From Pseudoflavonifractor phocaeensis (GTDB lineage: Bacteria; Bacillota; Clostridia; Oscillospirales; Oscillospiraceae), in contig NZ_JADYUM010000010.1 of the NCBI RefSeq assembly GCF_021531815.1, positions 1 to 64,000 of the forward strand: a stretch of 64,000 nucleotides of DNA, read 5' to 3'. Position numbers and translations under genes: made by a program. Each line of letters starts with the position of its first letter. The stretch's first letter is position 1. Below are positions 1-7,751 of the stretch, piece after piece. The notes below the pieces were generated by a model. That model had not been told where the DNA came from. It did not search any database and worked only from the letters and a program-made list of their open reading frames with translations.

Positions 1-2
1 GG

Positions 3-1535
3 GCGGTGGTGGACCCCCACCGCCCCGACTGCCCCTACCCCTTCAAGGGCTTGGCCGGCGTGGGGGTGGCCCTGAAGCTGGCCATGGCGGTGGCGGGGCC
101 AGAGAAGGCCCCCGCCGTGCTGCGGGAGTACCGGGACCTGGCCGCCGTGGGCACGGTGGCCGACGTGATGCCCATGACGGGCGAGAACCGGGCCATTGTC
201 AGCACCGGATTGATGGACCTGAACCCGCCCAAGCGGCTGGGACTGGCCAAGCTGATTGCCTGCGCCGGGCTGGGAGACAAGCCGGTGACCTCGGTGTCGG
301 TGGGCTATACCCTGGCGCCCCGGATCAACGCCTCGGGGCGGATGGGCCGGTCGGAGGTGGCGGTGGAGCTGCTGCTCACCCGGGACCCGGAGCGGGCGGA
401 GCTGCTGGCCCGGGAGCTGTGCGCCCTGAACCGGGAGCGGCAGCTGGTGGAGGGCGACATCTTCCAACAGTGCGTCCACCGGCTGAACCTGGCGCCCCAG
501 ACCGGGGCCATCGTCCTGGCGGATGAGAACTGGCACCAGGGGGTGGTGGGCATCGTGGCCTCCCGCCTGACGGAGAAATACGGCTGTCCCGCCTTTATGA
601 TCTGCCTGGACCAGGGGATGGGCAAGGGCTCCTGCCGCTCTTGGGGCGGGCTGAACCTGTTTGAGCTGCTGGGGGAGTGCGCTCCCCTGCTGGAAAATTT
701 CGGAGGCCACGCCATGGCCGCCGGCTTTACGGTCCGGGAGGAGAATATCCCCGCCCTGGCCCAGGCCCTGCGCCGGGCGGTGGCACGGCGCAGCCAGGGG
801 GAGGAACTGCCCTCCCGGCTGGAGGCCGACGCCGTGGTCTCCCCCGGGGAGTTGACGGTGGAGGCGGTGGAGTCTCTGGACCTGCTGGAGCCCTGCGGCA
901 CCGGCAATCCCCGCCCCGTTTTGGTGATCCGGGGGGCCCAGGTCCAGGCCATGAGCCAGGTGGGCCGGGGCCGGCACCTGAAGCTGCGGCTGGAGTCCCG
1001 GGGCGCGGCCCTGGACGCCATCTACTTCTCCGCCGACGGCGGGGAGCTGGGGCTGACCGCCGGCTGCCGGGTGGATGTGGCCTTCTACCCCCAGATCAAT
1101 GAATTTCGCGGGCTGCGGACCGTTCAGCTTCAGATCATCGATCTGGCGCTGGCCCCCTCCCGGGCCCAGATGGAGCGGTCCATCTATGAAAAATTCCGCC
1201 GGGGCGAGACGCTGACGGCGGAGGAGGCCCGCTTTCTCCTGCCCAGCCGGGCGGAGTTCGTGGGCCTGTGGCGGTGGCTGGAGCGCCAGTCCGCCTCCGG
1301 CACCGTGGTGGAGGATACCCTGCTGCGCATCGCCCGGGGGGTGTCCCGCTGGGGCGGCCAGCGGGAGGTGCCCGCCCGGACCCTGCTGTGCCTGGAGGTG
1401 CTGGAGGAGCGGGGGCTGATCGATCTGAACCGCCGCACCGACCGCATCCAGATCGTCATCCACCGGCTGGAACACAAGGTGGACCTGGAGGCCTCCGAGC
1501 TGCTCAGGCGGCTGCGGGAGAGCCTGGGGGAATGA
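3..1535 (+). CDS. recJ: RecJ single-strand-specific exonuclease, 5' end outside window
   Basis: C-terminal two thirds of RecJ, the 5'-3' single-strand DNA exonuclease of recombinational and excision repair. The frame is open at the window edge, so the start and the N-terminal DHH catalytic motifs lie upstream; about 510 codons are visible against roughly 750-800 in Firmicutes RecJ. The first visible residues carry the end of the DHH domain (RPDCPYPFKGLAGVG). The DHHA1 signature GGHAMAAGF lies near 703-729, followed by the OB-fold-like and C-terminal extension typical of clostridial RecJ. The next gene is relA, as in Bacillus (recJ-apt-relA), but apt is missing between them. Identification is firm; only the missing 5' part is unknown. 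Confidence 0.95.
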   Translation, partial: AVVDPHRPDCPYPFKGLAGVGVALKLAMAVAGPEKAPAVLREYRDLAAVGTVADVMPMTGENRAIVSTGLMDLNPPKRLGLAKLIACAGLGDKPVTSVSVGYTLAPRINASGRMGRSEVAVELLLTRDPERAELLARELCALNRERQLVEGDIFQQCVHRLNLAPQTGAIVLADENWHQGVVGIVASRLTEKYGCPAFMICLDQGMGKGSCRSWGGLNLFELLGECAPLLENFGGHAMAAGFTVREENIPALAQALRRAVARRSQGEELPSRLEADAVVSPGELTVEAVESLDLLEPCGTGNPRPVLVIRGAQVQAMSQVGRGRHLKLRLESRGAALDAIYFSADGGELGLTAGCRVDVAFYPQINEFRGLRTVQLQIIDLALAPSRAQMERSIYEKFRRGETLTAEEARFLLPSRAEFVGLWRWLERQSASGTVVEDTLLRIARGVSRWGGQREVPARTLLCLEVLEERGLIDLNRRTDRIQIVIHRLEHKVDLEASELLRRLRESLGE

Positions 1536-1541
1536 TATGGG

Positions 1542-1632
1542 GTAAAGGATAAGAGGTATGAGGCGGACGGCCTCTGCCTCCGGCTTCGTGGCTCTTCTCT
1601 TTTATCTCCTGTCTCTTATCTCATTTCGAGGT
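1542..1632. repeat. Small dispersed leader element, copy A
   Basis: Non-coding stretch between recJ and relA. It begins with GGATAAGAGG...GAGGCGG and ends with CTTTTATCTC..CTCTTATCTCAT, so its two ends are imperfect inverted repeats built on GATAA/TTATC. A second stretch with the same layout lies at 7640-7738, also directly upstream of a start codon. An ATG inside it (1558) is in frame with relA, but the ribosome binding site and family alignment favour the later start at 1639. Function unknown. Confidence 0.45.
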
Positions 1633-1638
1633 GATACC

Positions 1639-3879
1639 ATGGACCCAATTTTGGAACGATACCATGCCCTGGAGGACAAGGTGGGGGTGTACACCCCCAA
1701 TCTGGACACCCAGCGGCTGTTTGACGCCTTTACCTTCGCGGACTCCGCCCACAAGGGGCAGCTGCGCAAGAGCGGCGAGCCCTATATCATCCACCCCCTG
1801 GCGGTGGCGGAGATCGTGGCCGACCTGGAGCTGGACGTGGACAGTGTCATCGCCGCCCTACTCCACGACTGCATTGAGGACACCCAGGCCACCCATCAGG
1901 ACATCGCCAAGCGGTTCGGCGAGCCGGTGGCCGCCCTGGTGGAGGGGGTCACCAAGCTGACCAGGGTGCAGTGGACCTCCAAGGAGGAGGAGCAGTCGGA
2001 GAACCTGCGCAAGATGTTCATGGCCATGGCCCAGGACATCCGGGTCATCCTCATCAAGATCTGCGACCGGCTCCACAACATGCGGACCATGGAGTACCAG
2101 TCCCCCCGGAAGCAGCGGGAGAAGTCCCTGGAGACCATGGAGATTTACGCCCCCATCGCCCACCGCTTAGGTATGCAGAAGCTGAAGTGGGAGCTGGAGG
2201 ACCTATCCCTGCGCTATCTGGACCCCGTGGGCTACAAGGAGATCGAGGAGCAGCTGGCCGAGCGCTCCTCCGCCCATGAGGAATTCCTGGCCTCCATTCA
2301 GCACCGGATCCAGCAGCGGCTCAACCAGGAGGGCATCCACTGCACCGTCTACGGCCGGGTGAAGCACATCTACTCCATCTACCGGAAGATGTACGCCCAG
2401 AACAAGACCCTGGACGAGATCTTCGACCTGTACGCCTTCCGGGTCATCGTGGACGACATCCCCGAGTGTTATAACGTGCTGGGCTGCATCCACGACATGT
2501 TCAAGCCGGTGCTGGGCCGGTTTAAGGACTATATCGGAACCCCCAAGCCCAACATGTACCAGTCCCTCCACACCACCGTCATCGGCCGGGAGGGCATCCC
2601 CTTTGAGGTGCAGATCCGGACCTGGGAGATGCACCAGACGGCGGAGTACGGCATTGCCGCCCACTGGAAGTACAAGCAGGGACTGGCCAACAAGAAGCTG
2701 GGCACCGAGCAGGACTTTGAATGGGTGCGCAAGCTGCTGGAGAACCAGCAGGACACCGACGCCGAGGAGTTTGTCCGCACCCTGAAGGTGGACATGTTCG
2801 CCGACGAGGTCTTCGTGTTCACCCCCAACGGCGACGTGGTCAACCTCCCCGCCGGAGCCACCCCCATCGACTTCGCCTACAACATCCATTCCGCTGTGGG
2901 CAATCACATGATCGGCGCCCGGGTCAATGGCCGGATGGTCCCCTATGAGACCCAGCTGAAAAACGGCGACATCGTGGAGGTCATCACCTCCAAATCCGCC
3001 AAGGGCCCCAGCCGGGACTGGCTGACCATCTGCAAGTCCAACGAAGCCCGGAACAAGATCCGCCAGTGGTTCAAGAAGGAGCGCCGGGAGGAGAACATCG
3101 CCACCGGACGGGCCGCCTTCGAGGCGGAGCTGAAGCATGTGAAGATCCCCCTGTCCGCTGTGACGGCGGAGGAGGCCTTGCCCTATATCCTGCGCAAGGT
3201 GCGCTTCGGCACCCTGGACGAGCTGTACGCAGCCATCGGCTACGGCGGCACTACCGCCGCCAAGGCGGTGGCCCGGGTGAAGGACGAGCTGCTGCGGCTG
3301 GGCCGGCTCCAGGCGGAGAAGGCGGCCGCCGCCGCCAAGACCACCGCCGAGAGCGTCATCGTCCCCGGCATGAGCACCACGGTGGACCCGGGGCAGCTGA
3401 AGGGCTCCAACAAGCACACCGACTCGGGCATCATCGTGGAGGGGCTGGGCAACTGCCTGGTGAAGTTCGCCAAGTGCTGTACCCCCGTCCCAGGCGACCC
3501 GGTCATCGGCTTTATCACCCGGGGCTACGGGGTCTCCGTCCACCGGGCCGACTGCCCCAACGCCGCCCCCGAGAAGCGCAAGCCCGAGGAGGCCGACCGC
3601 TGGGTCAAGGTGTCCTGGGTGAACAGCAGGCTGCCCGACTACAAGACCGCCCTGGAGGTGTCCGCCAAGGACCGGGACGGCCTGACTCTGGACATCGCCA
3701 TGGCCCTCTCCGCCGCCAAGGTGAAGGTCACCGCCCTGTCCGCCCGCTCCCTGCCCGACGGCCACGCCACCATCAACATCGTGGTGGAGGTCAAGGATAA
3801 GGACGAGTTGAACTCCGTCATCAATAAGCTGAACAATATCCAGGGGGTGTACTATGTGGCCCGGGCCTCTGGCAAGTGA
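1639..3879 (+). CDS. relA: Bifunctional (p)ppGpp synthetase/hydrolase (RelA/SpoT)
   Basis: Long RSH enzyme that makes and degrades the stringent-response alarmone (p)ppGpp. At 746 aa it has the usual length. Domains in order: HD hydrolase with intact HDCIEDT at residues 76-82 (so hydrolysis should be active), synthetase domain (RVKHIYSIYRKM; GTPKPNMYQSLHTTV), TGS domain (DEVFVFTPNGDVVNLP), a zinc-finger/RIS part with the CC pair in KFAKCCTPVPGD, and a C-terminal ACT domain. Start chosen at 1639, where GAGGTG sits just upstream and the protein begins MDPILERY; an upstream in-frame ATG at 1558 would add 27 unrelated residues. It lies between recJ and dtd, the conserved Firmicutes order. Confidence 0.96.
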   Translation: MDPILERYHALEDKVGVYTPNLDTQRLFDAFTFADSAHKGQLRKSGEPYIIHPLAVAEIVADLELDVDSVIAALLHDCIEDTQATHQDIAKRFGEPVAALVEGVTKLTRVQWTSKEEEQSENLRKMFMAMAQDIRVILIKICDRLHNMRTMEYQSPRKQREKSLETMEIYAPIAHRLGMQKLKWELEDLSLRYLDPVGYKEIEEQLAERSSAHEEFLASIQHRIQQRLNQEGIHCTVYGRVKHIYSIYRKMYAQNKTLDEIFDLYAFRVIVDDIPECYNVLGCIHDMFKPVLGRFKDYIGTPKPNMYQSLHTTVIGREGIPFEVQIRTWEMHQTAEYGIAAHWKYKQGLANKKLGTEQDFEWVRKLLENQQDTDAEEFVRTLKVDMFADEVFVFTPNGDVVNLPAGATPIDFAYNIHSAVGNHMIGARVNGRMVPYETQLKNGDIVEVITSKSAKGPSRDWLTICKSNEARNKIRQWFKKERREENIATGRAAFEAELKHVKIPLSAVTAEEALPYILRKVRFGTLDELYAAIGYGGTTAAKAVARVKDELLRLGRLQAEKAAAAAKTTAESVIVPGMSTTVDPGQLKGSNKHTDSGIIVEGLGNCLVKFAKCCTPVPGDPVIGFITRGYGVSVHRADCPNAAPEKRKPEEADRWVKVSWVNSRLPDYKTALEVSAKDRDGLTLDIAMALSAAKVKVTALSARSLPDGHATINIVVEVKDKDELNSVINKLNNIQGVYYVARASGK

Positions 3880-3954
3880 CGGAATGCAGAAGGCAGGAAT
3901 GCAGAATGTCTCTGCCCGCCGCGCCCATTCCATTTTTATCCTGGAGGTGTTCTT

Positions 3955-4401
3955 ATGCGTGCAGTTGTGACCCGGGTCTCCTCCGCCTCCGTCACCATCG
4001 GCGGCGAGACGGCGGGGGCCATCGGCAGGGGTTATCTGATCCTGCTGGGGGTGGGCCCCAACGATACCGAGGCCGTCTGTGACAAGCTGGCCGAGAAGAT
4101 CTGCAACCTGCGGGTCTTTGAGGACGAGAACGGTAAGATGAACCGGAACCTGGAGCAGGTGGGGGGCGCCATACTGGTGGTGTCCCAGTTCACCCTCTAC
4201 GCCGACACCTCCAGCCGCCGTCCCGGCTTCTCCCGCGCCGCCAAGCCCGACCTGGCCGTCCCCCTGTACGAGCGCTTTATGGACCAGTGCCGGGCCCGAG
4301 GCTTCCGGGTGGAGCACGGCCGGTTTGGGGCGGACATGCAGGTGGCCTCGGTCAACGACGGCCCGGTGACCATTCTCTACGACACCGAGGGAAATTTGTA
4401 A
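3955..4401 (+). CDS. dtd: D-aminoacyl-tRNA deacylase
   Basis: DTD removes D-amino acids (and glycine mischarged on tRNA-Ala) from tRNAs, a cytosolic proofreading step. The 148-aa length is standard. Both active-site motifs are present: SQFTLYAD around residues 78-85 and the NDGPVTI loop close to the C-terminus, which in this family places Thr at the catalytic position. The start ATG follows GGAGGTG with good spacing. It sits 75 bases after relA, as in Bacillus. The gap contains a short direct repeat of GGAATGCAGAA. Confidence 0.95.
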   Translation: MRAVVTRVSSASVTIGGETAGAIGRGYLILLGVGPNDTEAVCDKLAEKICNLRVFEDENGKMNRNLEQVGGAILVVSQFTLYADTSSRRPGFSRAAKPDLAVPLYERFMDQCRARGFRVEHGRFGADMQVASVNDGPVTILYDTEGNL

Positions 4402-4402
4402 G

Positions 4403-4425
4403 TGCGGCCGAAGGCCGCCCCTATG
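4403..4425. repeat. Short GC-rich palindrome (REP-like), copy 1
   Basis: The sequence GCGGCCGAAGGCCGCCCCT between dtd and the next gene is a CGGCC/GGCCG hairpin. Related GGGGCGGCC hairpins occur at 9773-9800 and 18010-18062. They look like a dispersed repetitive extragenic palindrome family rather than terminators, because no T-run follows. Confidence 0.4.
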
Positions 4426-4439
4426 AAAGGAACTGTGTT

Positions 4440-5054
4440 ATGAAAGTCAAAGTATTATGCGTGGGCCCCATCGGGACCAACTGCTACATTCTGGAGGACG
4501 AGGGAGCCAAGGCGGCCGCCGTCATCGACCCGGGAGACGAGGCGGACAAGATCCTGGAGGTTTTGAAGGAGGACGGGGTGACCACCCAATATATTCTCCT
4601 GACCCATGGCCACTACGACCACACCACCGGGGTGCCCGCCCTCCACGCGGTGCTACCCCAGGCGGAGATCTATATCCACAAGGCCGACGCCAACGGGGCG
4701 GGCAGCCACCTGTTCCCCCTGGCGGGCCAGGTGGAGGGGCTGAAATACTACGACGAGGGAGACACCCTGACCCTGGGGAGCCTGACCATCCAGGTCCTCC
4801 ACACCCCCGGACACTCCAAGGGGGGCGTCACCCTGAAGGTGGCCGACGTGCTGTTCTGCGGAGATACCCTGTTCGCCGGGTCCTGCGGCCGCACCGACCT
4901 GGCGGGGGGCAGCTACACGGAGATCATGGCCTCCCTCAAGCGGCTGGGCCAGTTGGAGGGGGACTTCTATGTCTGCCCCGGCCACGACGTCACCTCTACC
5001 CTGGAGCGGGAGCGCCGGAGCAACCCCTTCCTCCGGGAGGCCATGGCCCATTAA
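4440..5054 (+). CDS. MBL-fold metal-dependent hydrolase (glyoxalase II-like)
   Basis: A 204-aa metallo-beta-lactamase-fold hydrolase of the YqgX/hydroxyacylglutathione-hydrolase-like group; the substrate cannot be told from sequence. The dinuclear metal site is complete: THGHYDH near residues 54-60, HTPGHSKGG near 121-129, GDTLF near 141, and PGHD near the C-terminus. Start at 4440 chosen because GAAAGGA precedes it and the family N-terminus (KVKVLCVGPIGTNCY) begins there; the upstream extension overlaps dtd in another frame. In Clostridia this gene often follows relA-dtd and precedes hemZ, as here. Confidence 0.88.
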   Translation: MKVKVLCVGPIGTNCYILEDEGAKAAAVIDPGDEADKILEVLKEDGVTTQYILLTHGHYDHTTGVPALHAVLPQAEIYIHKADANGAGSHLFPLAGQVEGLKYYDEGDTLTLGSLTIQVLHTPGHSKGGVTLKVADVLFCGDTLFAGSCGRTDLAGGSYTEIMASLKRLGQLEGDFYVCPGHDVTSTLERERRSNPFLREAMAH

Positions 5055-5123
5055 CGGTCAAGCGCCGGCCCGGACCCACTCTGCGGCGGGGCCAGCCCCC
5101 GTCCTACCGAAAGGTATCTCCCT

Positions 5124-6632
5124 ATGAAGCTTTACTTTGAACAACCGAATGTCCCCTGGCAGCCGGAGCGCTACCGCTACGCCGCCGAGCAGATGATGCT
5201 GACCCTGTTCCCCGGGGAGCGGCCGGAATATCCGGAGGAGCCGCCCCGTACACTGGAGCACACGGACAGCGCCGCCCGGTTCACCCTCAGCCGGGAGGGG
5301 GACCGGGCCCTTCTTGCTGCCCGGGTGGTCCGGGGAGGAAAAACGGCCCATGCCGTCTTCCCCTTCCCCGCCGGGGAGCTGGACCAGGCCCCCGAGGCGG
5401 TGTACCACACCATTCAGCACGCCCTGAAAATGGCCTTTTACCGGGCGGGGGTGGAGCTGCTGGGCCATGAGCCCCCCTGGGGCGCCCTCACCGGGGTGCG
5501 GCCCGTGAAGCTGCCCACCCGGGCCATGAAGGCGGGGGCCTCTCCGGAGGAGGCGAAAGCGGAACTGGAGCGGGAGTACCGGGTCTCCCCCGTCCGGGCC
5601 CAGCTGGCCCTGGACTGCGCCCGGGCCAGTCTGGCGGCGGACCGGTCTTTAAAGGCCGACGAGGTGTCGGTGTATGTGGGCGTCCCCTTCTGCCCCACCC
5701 GCTGCGCCTACTGCTCCTTTGTCTCCGCCGACGTGGGCCGTACCCTGAAGCTGGTGGAGCCCTATCTGGAGGCGGTGTTCACCGAGATCGACGCCACCGC
5801 CCGGGCCTTGCGGGAGGTGGGGCTCACGGTGCGCTCCTTCTACATGGGAGGCGGCACCCCCACCACCCTGACGGCGGACCAGATGGACCGGCTGCTGGCC
5901 CGGTGTGAGGAAAAACTCCCCCTGGAGGGCTGCACCGAGTACACCGTGGAGGCCGGACGGCCCGACACCATCACCCGGGAAAAGCTGGAGGTGCTGGCAA
6001 AGCACCGCGTCGGCCGCATCTCCATCAACCCCCAGACCCTGGAGGACCATGTACTGGCCGCCATCGGGCGGAAGCACTCCGCCGGGGACATCCGAAGGGC
6101 CTATGACCTGGCCCGGGAGGTGGGCTTCGGCTGCGTCAACATGGACCTGATCGCCGGCCTGCCCCGGGACTCCTTCACGGGCTTTTGCCGCTCTCTGGAG
6201 GGGGTGCTGGACATGGGACCGGAGAACGTCACCGTCCACACCCTGGCGCTGAAAAAGGGCTCCACCCTCATGGAGCAGGGGGGCGTCCTCCCCACCGGGG
6301 AGGAGGTGGCCCAAATGCTGGACTTCTCGCTGGAGGCTCTGCGGGGCCGGGGCTATGCTCCCTACTACCTGTACCGGCAGAAGTATATGTCCGGCTCTCT
6401 GGAAAACGTGGGCTGGGCCAAGCCGGGACAGGAGAGCCTCTACAACATCGTCATGATGGAGGAGCTGCAGACCGTGGTGTCCATCGGGGGCGGGGGCGTC
6501 ACCAAGCTGGTGGACCCGGCCGCTGGGAAGATCCTCCGCCTGCCCAACCCCAAATATCCCCACGACTACCTGGCCATGCAGGAGAAAGTGCTCGCCCAAA
6601 AGGGAGAGATCGTAACATTCTATTCCAAATAA
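5124..6632 (+). CDS. hemZ: HemZ-like coproporphyrinogen dehydrogenase, radical SAM
   Basis: Radical SAM protein of the HemZ branch of the HemN/HemW family. Family members are annotated as oxygen-independent coproporphyrinogen III oxidases, although some HemN-like proteins act as heme chaperones. At 502 aa it has a non-catalytic N-terminal domain, then the 4Fe-4S/SAM motif CPTRCAYC with Cys190, Cys194 and Cys197 (CX3CX2C), and the SAM-contact GGGTP motif around residue 239. Start ATG follows AAAGGTATC. No other heme genes are nearby, so the role in this organism is not settled by context. Confidence 0.88.
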   Translation: MKLYFEQPNVPWQPERYRYAAEQMMLTLFPGERPEYPEEPPRTLEHTDSAARFTLSREGDRALLAARVVRGGKTAHAVFPFPAGELDQAPEAVYHTIQHALKMAFYRAGVELLGHEPPWGALTGVRPVKLPTRAMKAGASPEEAKAELEREYRVSPVRAQLALDCARASLAADRSLKADEVSVYVGVPFCPTRCAYCSFVSADVGRTLKLVEPYLEAVFTEIDATARALREVGLTVRSFYMGGGTPTTLTADQMDRLLARCEEKLPLEGCTEYTVEAGRPDTITREKLEVLAKHRVGRISINPQTLEDHVLAAIGRKHSAGDIRRAYDLAREVGFGCVNMDLIAGLPRDSFTGFCRSLEGVLDMGPENVTVHTLALKKGSTLMEQGGVLPTGEEVAQMLDFSLEALRGRGYAPYYLYRQKYMSGSLENVGWAKPGQESLYNIVMMEELQTVVSIGGGGVTKLVDPAAGKILRLPNPKYPHDYLAMQEKVLAQKGEIVTFYSK

Positions 6633-6690
6633 CAGCCTCCCCGGAGGGGGGGAAGCCTATTCCGTCTGCTGCCGCAGGAAAGGAGCTTTT

Positions 6691-7629
6691 ATGGCCTATC
6701 AATTGCAGGAGATCAACAGACGCATCCAGAGCGACGTCCAGGAGTTTCTGGCCGAGTGCGACCGCAGCTACGCCGAGCGGGTGTCCCTGGCGGCGGATAA
6801 GATCCTGTCCAACCTGGAGCACAGCCCCATTGTGCTGCTGTCCGGCCCCTCCGGGTCGGGCAAGACCACCACGGCCATGAAGATCGCCGAGGAGCTCCAG
6901 CGCCGGGGGGTCAACTCCCACGCCGTGGCCATGGACAATTACTTCAAGACCCCCAACCGCCGCACCGCCCCCCGCACCCCCGAGGGGGACATCGACTATG
7001 AGTCCCCCCTGTGCCTGGACATGGAGCTGCTGGACCGGCACTTTACCGCCCTGTCTAGAGGGGAGGAGATCCTGGTCCCGAAGTTTGAGTTTGCCCGCCA
7101 GATGCGCAACGACTCCCTGGGCACCCCCCTGAAGCTGGAAAAGAATGAGATCGCCATTTTCGAGGGCATCCACGCCCTGAATGACGACATTGCCGGCCGC
7201 CACCCCGAGGCCACCAAGCTCTATATCTCCGCCCGGTCCAACGTGAACGAGGGCTCCGTCCTCCGGTTCAAGGGCACCTGGATGCGGCTGACCCGCCGGG
7301 CGGTCCGGGACTACAACTTCCGGGGCACCGGGGTGGACGAGACGCTGGAGATGTGGGCCAACGTCCGCCGGGGAGAGAAGCTGTATATCTCCCCCTTCAA
7401 GAACCGGGCGGACATCATTTTCGACTCCTCCCTGCCCTATGAGGTGTCGGTGATGCGCAATTACGCCGTCCCCCTGCTCCAGAGCGTTCCCGAGCACAAC
7501 GAGCGCCACGATGAGCTGCTGGAGCTGATCCGGGCTTTTGAGTGGTTTGAACCCATCGACCCCGCCCTGGTGGCCAGGGACTCCCTGATCCGGGAGTTTA
7601 TCGGCGGCGGGAGCTATCACTATCACTGA
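6691..7629 (+). CDS. Uridine-kinase-like nucleoside kinase
   Basis: P-loop kinase of the phosphoribulokinase/uridine kinase superfamily, 312 aa. Walker A GPSGSGKTT is at residues 52-60. The substrate-binding stretch AMDNYFKTPNRR follows near residue 87, and FEGIHALND near 155 matches the Walker-B-like part. The roughly 45-residue N-terminal extension and long C-terminus set it apart from the ~210-aa Udk; such clostridial proteins are usually annotated as nucleoside kinase or uridine kinase. Start ATG follows AGGAAAGGAGC. It is co-directional with hemZ (58-base gap) and probably in the same transcript. Confidence 0.82.
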   Translation: MAYQLQEINRRIQSDVQEFLAECDRSYAERVSLAADKILSNLEHSPIVLLSGPSGSGKTTTAMKIAEELQRRGVNSHAVAMDNYFKTPNRRTAPRTPEGDIDYESPLCLDMELLDRHFTALSRGEEILVPKFEFARQMRNDSLGTPLKLEKNEIAIFEGIHALNDDIAGRHPEATKLYISARSNVNEGSVLRFKGTWMRLTRRAVRDYNFRGTGVDETLEMWANVRRGEKLYISPFKNRADIIFDSSLPYEVSVMRNYAVPLLQSVPEHNERHDELLELIRAFEWFEPIDPALVARDSLIREFIGGGSYHYH

Positions 7630-7639
7630 GCCTTTGGCT

Positions 7640-7738
7640 CAGGGAAGATAAGGGATAAAGGTGAGGCGGCTGTGTCCGCCCCCCTTCCGGGGCCATCCTG
7701 ATCCAATCTCTCTTATCTCATCTCTTTTATCTCAAACT
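7640..7738. repeat. Small dispersed leader element, copy B
   Basis: Stretch between the nucleoside kinase and the GH13 gene with the same design as 1542-1632: GATAAGGGATAAAGG then GAGGCGG at the left, CTCTTATCTCATCTC then TTTTATCTC at the right, giving imperfect terminal inverted repeats. A GC-rich middle (CCCCCCTTCCGGGG) can fold separately. It ends immediately before the GGAG ribosome binding site of the next gene. Confidence 0.45.
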
Positions 7739-7751
7739 TGGAGTGATCCCA

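Noticed and set aside
2203..4317. Long - strand open frame (704 codons) opposite relA and dtd
   Set aside because: Gly/Leu/Val/His-rich shadow of GC-rich genes on the other strand; no domain, no ribosome binding site.
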